A DNA stretch of 64,000 nucleotides from positions 7,192,001 through 7,256,000 of the forward strand of contig JAFFJZ010000014.1 of assembly GCA_018340375.1 (NCBI GenBank), read 5' to 3'. Source of the stretch: Gonatopus flavifemur. Its lineage: Eukaryota > Arthropoda > Insecta > Hymenoptera > Dryinidae. The position numbers and the translations under genes were made by a program. Shown here one piece after another: positions 55,462 to 64,000 of the stretch (its first letter is position 1; every line of letters begins with the position of its first letter). The notes beneath the pieces are model-generated. The model was not told the origin of the DNA. It searched no databases and saw only the letters and a program-made list of their open reading frames with translations.

Positions 55462-56200
55462 CAGGGAATATCTGAGTATTCAAATAAGTTGAGAAATATT
55501 CCGAAGTACAGACCCAGTTTAAAACAAACAAAACATGGGATGTTCCACATGAGCTACATTCATACTGATCAATGGTTGATTTATAATATTATTTAAAGTG
55601 AGGATATCTCATGATCAAATTTCTAAGTATTTTTGAGGAATCCGAATGGCGTTTCAGAAGTCCCAACTTCCTTTAGTATGAGTAGGGAAGATTAAGAAAA
55701 TCACGTGATTAAAAAAAGAAATGTTTTAATTTTGTTTTACCGTGGATATATTCTATGAAGAACTTCGGAGTTTACGTCACAATTATTACTTTCATAGAAA
55801 CATTAGATTTAAATTTATAATTAGTCATACTGAACCCTGAAAAAAGTGTTCTTATGTTTGAATACTCATTTTCAAAAAATACTATGATTTTTATTCATAA
55901 GTATTGAGATCAACATACATTGTATAAAATTTAAGATTTTTCCCAATTTAGATGAAAATACGCATGTAGCACTTTGAAGATCATACAAAGTTAAATAAAC
56001 AAACATGGTTGAAAGAACACATATTTGATTTTTAATATATATATATTTTGTGTAACCTAATTACCTCAAGGAAGTAGAGGTATAGCATATATTTTTTCCC
56101 ATTTTCGAACTTCCTTTTGATAGGGTACGTGCATTTCTACCATTTTGAATTTAATATTTTCCAATTCAAACTCGACAACATTTTCAGATAGCGTCTTCTT
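55462..56200. other. AT-rich, no gene
   Basis: No coding or structured feature recognised between the hairpin and the CACTA-like gene on the other strand. Confidence 0.4.
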
Positions 56201-57422
56201 CAATTACCACATATTTAAATCTGCAGAATTCATCGGGTATTGAAAGATTGGTTGTTTTTGGACCCAATGTAAACCAGTTACTTTCATATCATTTTGAAAT
56301 CTACCAGAATACTCTAAACATGTTATCTTGACGATTCTTCCATCATTCAACATAACTAAGTCATTGGGTCTGTTTGTACTAATGATGAGATCTTTATATT
56401 TTAATTTCAATAGTAATTCACGATTGTCATCATTTTTTTTTCTGCTTTAGAATAATCAATGTTGGTGGGAGAACTGTTTCGGTGAGAACAATCTGTTTTT
56501 CGTATAAACTTCTGCAGAGTTGAGCCAATGGCGTATTAGCAGTACGTAATATTTTGTTCATCGATCCTAAGTGACTTCCGAAAGGAAACGCAGATATATC
56601 ATTGAGTGTACAATTATTCACTCTAACATCATCTGCTAAATGTAAAAGATTATGTGCATTAGGTACTTGAGATGTTTCACCGTGATATTTTGGTAAAAGT
56701 GAGAAATACGTTTTTAAATATGAATGAGCAGAGTCACTGTGTTCCTGTGCAAATTTTTCTGTACATAAAATTCGTAAAGCAGTATGAAAAAGTAAAAAAT
56801 GGTTGTATAATTTGGAACTTAAGATTCCTTTGAATATAACAGGTGCTGCATTTAATGCTAAGAAGCGGAGTTCAGAAGCCTTCAAATTAGGGACAAAAGG
56901 CCGAAGTTTTCGTTGAAACTCATCAGGTATGAAAGGTTCCAAGTGCTGTATTCGATGGAATAATACCTGTCGGAGATTTGACCTGAGTTTTATAGCAGTT
57001 TTATTAAATACTAGATCCATTACGTAAAACTTCTTGGTAACACCTATACAGTTTTGATGCATATATTCCAAAGGGAATGCATATATCATATCAATAGGTG
57101 GTTGTATACGTAATAACGGTGATATATCAGTGTGATGTTGATCCCTAAACGTCTCATTTGATCTTTGAGTACAATCAGTTTCAGGATATACAACCCGTCC
57201 ATTGGGGAATCCTACGCGTTCTCCATAAACATTGCATCGCTCGCACGCTGCGTAACCCCCGTGTCCTTTTATTTGTTTCGACAGTTTCCTAGCTGGCATA
57301 TCGCAAATAATATGCTTCAACTGCACAGCATATTTTTTATTATCAATTTCAATGGCATTTTCATGCAATGAGTTTATTTTTTCGATGAAATCATTCAAAT
57401 ATTCGTTCACATTGCCTGGCTT
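56201..57422 (-). pseudogene. CACTA/EnSpm-like transposase gene, 3' part
   Basis: Open for 326 codons (57410 to 56430) and then, after a frameshift near 56430, for 68 more to about 56204. Blocks typical of the animal CACTA-like (Tnp2-related) transposase family: IICDMPARKLSKQIKGHGGY followed by AACERC (a cysteine pair after the Asp), FPNGRVVYPE, IDMIYAFPLEYMHQNCIGVT, FRFLALNAAPVIFKGIL-like LRFLALNAAPVIFKGILSSK, LFHTALRILC and NAHNLLHLADDV. It ends with a variable KLKYKDLIIS tail. Upstream of GNVNEYLNDF the frame meets a boundary at 57432, where satellite-type sequence begins, so the 5' part is missing. No stop occurs within the main block, so the decay is recent or the gene has been captured. 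Confidence 0.75.
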
Positions 57423-57431
57423 GGTTTCCCC

Positions 57432-59640
57432 TGGTTAAAATAGACGATTGATTCTGACCAAATCTGATTGAATGAATAGTACGTACTTTGGAGCATCAAT
57501 ATTTGACGATTGAGCCTCAATCAGAATTGGTCAGACTTAATCAGAACCAATAGACATGCTTTGATGAATGGTACTGAATCGGGGACATACAGGTGAAACA
57601 AGGGACACTTCTTCATAGGGAAATGGGGGAAAAAAACGTAATCAGATCGAATGCGGTTTGAACATATTCAAGTTTCTGGATTCAATAGTCATTTAAACAT
57701 TTCGATTTTCGCATGATATTTGATAGGATTCAATGATCGTTTCACTGATTGCAATTCAATCAGAATCAAATAGTGGATTTGAGATAGAAAAATCGGAGAT
57801 TATATTGATTGCGAATCAATACGGAAATCGACGAATGGACGAATGGGGATGAATCGGCATTTGCCCAGTAATGTTGAAACGTAATAGACAATGAGATTGA
57901 ATAGGAGAAAGAACAATATAAACGGGGAATGGTGGCAATGAGAAATGAATGAGATTGAATCAGAACATTGTGCAGTCGATATCCCGATTGAATACAATTG
58001 GATTTATTGAGCATGCCAACGAATCAACCAATATAAATACTTGAGAATCAATCGGTAAATGTACGGAGTTGAGGAATCGCAATGAATAGGGAATTTGAAC
58101 GTTGTGAGCGAATTTGATTCGTTGAAAGTTTTTCCAGTTAAAAATATTGTCAAAGGGCTGTACATTCGGAATCAGATTCATTAGGAGAATAGCTGATTCG
58201 ATTCTACAGTATTCGGTGATTCATGATACGATTGAGACTCAAAAACTCACTATAATACTGATATGCAATTTTTCATTTTGTCAAGGTAGATTCAACTGAG
58301 GTTGAAAGTATTCACCCAGTCGGAGTCAATGAGAGTTTTGCTAATTCTAAATCTCTCTGAGCGAGTGAGATTCCATCAAGAATGGGCTCTGTTTCTCAAT
58401 TGGTTTCGATATGATAATGAACGATTGAATGCTATAATATTCAATGAATTGCACAATTGATCGCATCGGATTCAATAGGGATGTAGCCGATTCAAAAAAT
58501 CTGTAGGCGACTGGAATTCTATCAGAAATAGGCGTTGCTACTCAATCGGATATGAAAAGAACATGACCAATAGCGTTCTATAGTATTGATTGATTTACAT
58601 TACGATACGGGATGGAAATCACGCTCAGCCGTTGATATACAAGGTGTACTTCTGCAAGTGAGTTGTACACGGGGATCGCCTCATTTACCCAGTCGGATTC
58701 AATGAGCGTTCAGTCAATTTGGAACATCTGGAACCGAGTGGACCTTTATTAGTGTAGGATCTACTACTCAATCGGATCCGATAGGGATATGACCGACTGG
58801 ACTCTATCGTACTCATCAAGTTATATTAAGATGTGGAACGGAAAGCATACCGGAACACTGATTATGCAAATGGTACTATTCATAATGAGCTATAAAGAGG
58901 AATCGCACGACTGAACCAAGTGGATCCAATGGGGGTTCAACCGATCCAAAACATTTATTTGTGAATCAAATTCCTTCAGAGACAGACTCTAGTACTGAAC
59001 CGGATTCGCTACGGGTACGATGGATTGGATTCTATTGTAATCAATGAGTATCGATGATACACAATGATATCACGCCAAAACATGGTTTTGCAAATTACAC
59101 TATTCAAAATGAGTTGTAAGAAGAAATCGCACAACTGACCCAATCGGATCCAATGGGCAATTAGCCGATCCACAACATCTGTTTGCGAATAAAATTTCGT
59201 CAAAGATAGACTCTACTACTCAATCGGATTCAATAGAGACATGGTCAATTGGATTCTATAGTATTCTATAGTTCACTGGTTCATATCACCATAGAGGATG
59301 GGAATCATATTGAGATGCTGATATACAAGGTATACTATTGCAACTAAGTGGTAAACAGGAATCGCCCAATTGATTCAATCGGATTCAATGGAGGTTTAGT
59401 CGACTCAGAAAATCTGTAGACGAATGAAATTCTATTAAAGAGAGATTCTACTACTCAATCGGATCCGATCATGGTATAGCCGATTAGATTGTATCTTATT
59501 CAATGAGTCATATGAATATACGAAATCTAAACCACACTGAACTCCCTGGAAAGTATTATATAGCTTCTGATCAAAAAGTACTCCGAATTCTCCATCAAAC
59601 GAACCGCGCTTGGGATATTGTCGGAACCTTTTGTCTTCCA
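57432..59640. repeat. degenerate satellite, 'caatcggattcaatagg' type
   Basis: Every 200-290 bp the phrase actcaatcgga(t/c)(t/c)c(g/a)atag(g) returns (for example near 58535, 58770, 59220, 59455) with gttgattcaatagtg-like companions. The left edge carries tttcccctggttaa, whose complement ttaaccaggggaaa occurs at 62597-62610, so this block and the next may be one element or array. Confidence 0.7.
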
Positions 59641-62145
59641 TGTTATTCCATCTGGAATTTCTATCAGTGATGGGATATCCATTGGATCCCATTGAAAAAT
59701 ATGTTACTGGTACCAATCATAATTGTAATGATTAATAAAATGCCGATTAAATCAAATTGAAAAATATTGTGTACGTACGAATTGGAATTTTTATTATTGA
59801 TAAAATACCTATTGGATGCCATTGAAAAATATTTGACTGGTATCAATTAGAATCTTTATGATTAATAACTTACCGATTGAATCCAATTGAAAAATATTGT
59901 ATTGGCATCAATCGGAATTGTCATTAGTCATAAAATACCAAGTGAATGCAATTACACAATATTTCATTGATATCAATCGGAATAATTATTATTGATAAAA
60001 TATCAATTGGATCCCATTGAAAAATATTTGACTGGTATCAATTAAAATTTCCATGATTAATGAAATACCGATTCAATCCGATTGAAAAATATTTTATTGG
60101 TATCCATCGGAATTTTTTATCAACCATAAAATACCCATTGAATCTAATGAGAAAATATTTTCTTGGTATCAATCGGAATTTTTATGATTAATAAAATACC
60201 CATTGAATTCTATTGAAAAATATTTCACTGATATCAATTAGAATTTCAATGATCGATAAAATAACTATTTAATCAAATAAGAAACATTTTATTGTCATCA
60301 ATTGGAATTTTTGTTATTGATGAAATACCAATTAGATCCCATTGAAAAACGGTTTACTGGTATCAATTAGAATTTTCATGATTGATAAAACTCCGAATGA
60401 ATCAAATTGAAAAATATTGTATTGGTATCAACCGGAATTTTTACTATTGATAAAATACCAATTGGATCCCAATGAAAAATATTTGACTGGTATCGAATAA
60501 AATTTTCATGATTAATAAAATACCGATTCAATCCAATTAAAAAATATGTTATTGGTATTGATCGGAATTTTTTATTAACCATAAAATACCCATTTAATCC
60601 AATTAGAAAATATTTTCTCGGTATCATTTGGAATTTTTGTGACTGATGAAATACCCATTGAATTCCATTGAAAAATATTCCACTGATATCAATTAAAATT
60701 TCAATAATCAATGAGATCTCGATTTAATCAAATGAAAAATATTTTCTTGGTATCAACAGGAATTCTCATTATTGATAAAATACCTATTGGATGCCATTGA
60801 GAAATATTTGACTGGTATCAATTAGAATCTTCATAATTGATAACATACCGATTCAATCCAATTGAGAAATATTGTATTGGCGTCAATCGGCACTTTCATT
60901 GATCATAAAATACCAAGTGAATCCAATTACACAATATTTCATCGATATCAATCGGAATTCTTATTATTGATAGAATACCCATTGGATCCCATTGGAAAAT
61001 ATTTGACTGGTATCAATTAAAATTTCCATGATTAATGAAATACCGATTCAATCCGATTGAAAAATATTTTATTGGTATCCATCGGAATTTTTTATCAACC
61101 ATAAAATACCCATTGAATCTAATGAGAAAATATTTTCTTGGTATCAATCGGAATTTTTATGATTAATAAAATACCCATTGAATTCTATTGAAAAATATTT
61201 CACTGATATCAATTAGAATTTCAATGATCGATAAAATAACTATTTAATCAAATAAGAAACATTTTATTGTCATCAATTGGAATTTTTGTTATTGATGAAA
61301 TACCAATTAGATCCCATTGAAAAACGGTTTACTGGTATCAATTAGAATTTTCATGATTGATAAAACTCCGAATGAATCAAATTGAAAAATATTGTATTGG
61401 TATCAACCGGAATTTTTACTATTGATAAAATACCAATTGGATCCCAATGAAAAATATTTGACTGGTATCGAATAAAATTTTCATGATTAATAAAATACCG
61501 ATTCAATCCAATTAAAAAATATGTTATTGGTATTGATCGGAATTTTTTATTAACCATAAAATACCCATTTAATCCAATTAGAAAATATTTTCTCGGTATC
61601 ATTTGGAATTTTTGTGACTGATGAAATACCCATTGAATTCCATTGAAAAATATTCCACTGATATCAATTAAAATTTCAATAATCAATGAGATCTCGATTT
61701 AATCAAATGAAAAATATTTTCTTGGTATCAACAGGAATTCTCATTATTGATAAAATACCTATTGGATGCCATTGAGAAATATTTGACTGGTATCAATTAG
61801 AATCTTCATAATTGATAACATACCGATTCAATCCAATTGAGAAATATTGTATTGGCGTCAATCGGCACTTTCATTGATCATAAAATACCAAGTGAATCCA
61901 ATTACACAATATTTCATCGATATCAATCGGAATTCTTATTATTGATAGAATACCCATTGGATCCCATTGGAAAATATTTGACTCGTATCAATTAAAATTT
62001 TCATAATTGATAAAATACCGATTGAATCCAATTGAAAAATATTGTATTGATATCAATCGGAATTTTTCATCCATCATAAAATACCGATTGAATCCAATTG
62101 GAAAATGTTTTCTTGGTTTTCATTGGGATTTTTATTATTAATGAA
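59641..62145. repeat. 65-bp satellite with 975-bp higher-order duplication
   Basis: The unit (attgaaaaatattttattgg then tatcaatcggaatttttatt then attgataaaataccgattg) repeats about every 65 bp with 10-20% divergence between neighbours. Positions about 60020-60995 and 60995-61970 are almost identical, an offset of exactly 975 bp or 15 units. The open frames at 60376-60711 and 61351-61686 (reverse strand) are identical because of this duplication and are not genes. Confidence 0.9.
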
Positions 62146-62720
62146 CTCCCGTGCTCTCATTAAGACCGATACAATCCCTCATATGTCTAATGGACTATTA
62201 CCAATCGAATCTTATTACTATAGGACACCCATCCCTGACATAAGACAGTCATTTAGTTTACATTGATAGGAAGCGAACTACGGCATCGAGCGAGCGGGTG
62301 TTTCAGATCGATCCTCTAGGTTAAGCAACGACAACTGCGGTACAAGGTGGATTGATGATCCCCATGTTAATAACACATAAATGATCGTTTGAATTTATTC
62401 CAGCAATAATTTGTCATACGTAATGATTGAATAAATGATATATGGGTTTGTTCAATTGATATAAAATGCGCCTATACAATGTATATAAACCGTTCGTTGG
62501 TTCGGTTAACAACCAATAAAATTCAATAAGAAAATCCCGATGGAGGGATCAGTTCATTCCGATAAGTTTTCTTTTATCGGATTCAATCGGATTTCTTAAC
62601 CAGGGGAAAGACCGATTAAATCCAATTAAAAATTATCTTATTGGTATCAATAGGAAATTTCCGATGCAGAAACTCAATTCATTCCGATAAAGTTTTTTTT
62701 CATCGGACTCAATCGGATTG
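62146..62720. other. array edge with weak 5S-rRNA-like patch
   Basis: The satellite fades near 62145. At 62308-62375 the sequence ggttaagcaacgac and, 17 bp later, ggtggattgatgatcc resemble the box A and box C parts of the 5S rRNA internal promoter, but the rest of a 5S gene is not recognisable. From 62540 to 62720 satellite-like phrases return (cattccgataag, atcggattcaatcggat). Confidence 0.3.
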
Positions 62721-63169
62721 TTTAACCAGAGATTTTACCATTCAAATGCAGATGGAGTCTCATTCATCGAATCATTGAATGCCTCATCGAACCCATTCAA
62801 ATCGCAGCAAAGAGTTTGTGGGATCTTGTTTGTTAATCCCGATCCGAATCATGAAAAAACCTGTAAGATCCGATTGAGAGACCCTGCGTTGCCCTGTGAA
62901 TCCGCTCATCGATTCCAATTCAATTTGGTCTAAATGAACCGGCCACTCGCTCATTGGAACTCCTCAATGAATCGGCAGGATACCTAACGAATTCTATTGA
63001 GACGACGATATTATTATCACCCACCATGGAACCCAAACCCATGTGCCAACGCGGATTCATTCTCATTAAGTTCATTCGTTATCACCCGGATTCAGTACAT
63101 GATACCCAACTGTCAAATGCTGATACAATCTCATTGAATAAGATTCTCAAATGCCTGAATCGATCGTGA
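62721..63169. other. unrecognised, open in places
   Basis: Two forward frames of 71 codons (62718-62933 and 62954-63169) have no motif and overlap diverged satellite words such as gattccaattcaattt. I do not call genes here. Confidence 0.35.
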
Positions 63170-63990
63170 TTCAGTGTAATCGAAGCTTTGCAACGAGCCT
63201 CGACGATTGGCTCGTCTAGATACCTGTAACAGAAGAATATGATTATAAAATAGATGTAAAAGAGGGTTAATCGGAACTACCTTACCTGAGTATCGCAACA
63301 GGCCACATGACAGGTGGAATGACCAGAATGGCCCCTCCTGGGCAAAGACATTATCCGAGGAACACCTGTAAACATATAATGAATATAATAGACCATTATA
63401 ATAAATAAAATCAGAACGATACATACTTACCTGCATGGCATCTGGCCTGTCGCGATATTTAGTCCGATTAGAATCACCTGTAAATAAATAAAAGACATCA
63501 ATTAGAATGTTAAGTTTAATGTTAAGATGCATAGATATTATGGTCAATGATGCTTACCGATGCGAAGAAAACCCAGGTTAGTCCGCGTCAACCCTCCTGC
63601 GCACGTAAATTCACTCGCGTACCGATTTTTAATTTATTCGCGAACTCACTCGGTTAATTAACAATTACGTAATTGTTAAATAAAAAGATGCCGGTCAACA
63701 TCGCGATCGGTTGACAGGACATAAACAAACACAGCAACAGCGCCATCCATCGGTCACCGCTCAGACCCCGTAGTCAATCATACGCGATACCGAACGCACC
63801 GCGCATGCTCGAAAATAACACGGGGCAGCATCTCTGTTAGAAAGAGACAAGATGTTGCTTCGTGACAACCGTTCGTCGCCGCTAGGGGCGGTAGGTAGAA
63901 TCACGGGTAGCACAGAGTTACGAATAACTCTAGCCGGATATAAGTAAGGGGTCCTGGCGACGGTCTCTTCACTTCACTGTCTCATCCAGA
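63170..63990 (-). other. reverse-strand spliced transcript model with short exons
   Basis: Three consecutive introns of 80, 65 and 62 bp with consensus ends are visible on the reverse strand: exon 1 ends at 63558 (donor gtaagcatc), exon 2 is 63477-63431 (47 bp; acceptor tttatttacag, donor gtaagtatg), exon 3 is 63365-63286 (80 bp; acceptor tatgtttacag, donor gtaaggtag), and exon 4 starts at 63223 (acceptor ttctgttacag). Joined, one frame is open through exons 2 and 3 (…VILIGLNIATGQMPCRC…) but it has no good start and stops at the beginning of exon 4, so a non-coding RNA, an untranslated leader or a fragment of a gene are all possible. Confidence 0.45.
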
Positions 63991-64000
63991 CAGGCCGGTA
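63834..64000 (+). repeat. possible LTR start, running off the window
   Basis: tgttagaaagagacaagatg begins like the LTRs of the BEL/Pao element, and about 105 bp later ggatataagtaagg is a TATA-like box followed 25-30 bp on by ggtctcttcacttcactg, an initiator-like site. The other end lies outside the window, so this is only suggestive. Confidence 0.25.

Noticed and set aside
60376..61686. Identical 111-codon reverse frames
   Set aside because: Consequence of the 975-bp duplication in a 65-bp satellite, no conserved protein pattern.
57432..62145. Regular repeats as a possible CRISPR array
   Set aside because: The units abut with no unique spacers, neighbours diverge gradually and the genome is eukaryotic.

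Overview
This window is eukaryotic, AT-rich and made almost entirely of repeats. The transposon families point to an arthropod, most likely an insect: five mariner copies, a BEL/Pao LTR retrotransposon, two non-LTR retrotransposons, and P-, pogo- and CACTA-like transposase remnants. There are also very many hairpin MITEs and satellite arrays. The species cannot be named from the sequence. No ordinary single-copy host gene is certain. The best candidates are a small spliced gene with a DUF4806-like block (about 54,240-55,324) and an antisense transcript model with very short exons at the right edge (63,170-63,990).

Layout. 1-2,022: the 3' end of a mariner sits inside a decayed reverse-strand transposon-type gene. 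3,781-20,848: a 17-kb nested palindrome. Its outer arms start with the same 20 bp in opposite orientation. Each arm is built of diverged ~175-bp units that fold back on themselves, and each carries an inward-facing broken copy of a ubiquitin-specific-protease-like gene. The loop holds a 1.3-kb foldback and several MITEs. The right arm is split by a 4.65-kb insertion with a 3-bp target duplication: a CATATATG-rich element holding a non-LTR retrotransposon, itself broken by two mariners, one with an intact transposase. 20,849-31,927: short tandem repeats, two MITEs, a 6.7-kb interval between 300-bp inverted repeats (containing a dead mariner and a second, reverse-strand non-LTR element), a ~265-bp minisatellite, a second CATATATG array split by a GT/CA foldback, and a truncated mariner. 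31,928-38,735: a BEL/Pao element with two LTRs and a 5-bp target duplication; its gag-pol has an internal deletion and is pseudogenic. 38,741-46,100: short repeats, tRNA-like sequences, a 1.35-kb TA-flanked TIR element, and a GC-rich foldback inserted in a ~125-bp satellite. 46,100-57,430: a P-like remnant, a pogo-like transposase with a C-terminal PHD-like finger cut by an internally deleted mariner, MITEs, the DUF4806-like gene, and a CACTA-like transposase gene. 57,432-62,610: satellite DNA with a ~65-bp basic unit and a nearly identical 975-bp higher-order duplication. 62,720-64,000: unclear sequence, the short-exon transcript model and a possible LTR start.

The genes do not form a pathway. 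The logic is nesting, and several insertions can be ordered: satellite arms, then CATATATG element, then LINE, then mariners. The most unusual object is the 17-kb palindrome carrying protease-like genes whose catalytic residues are altered. The most likely active object is the intact mariner at 14,011-15,332.
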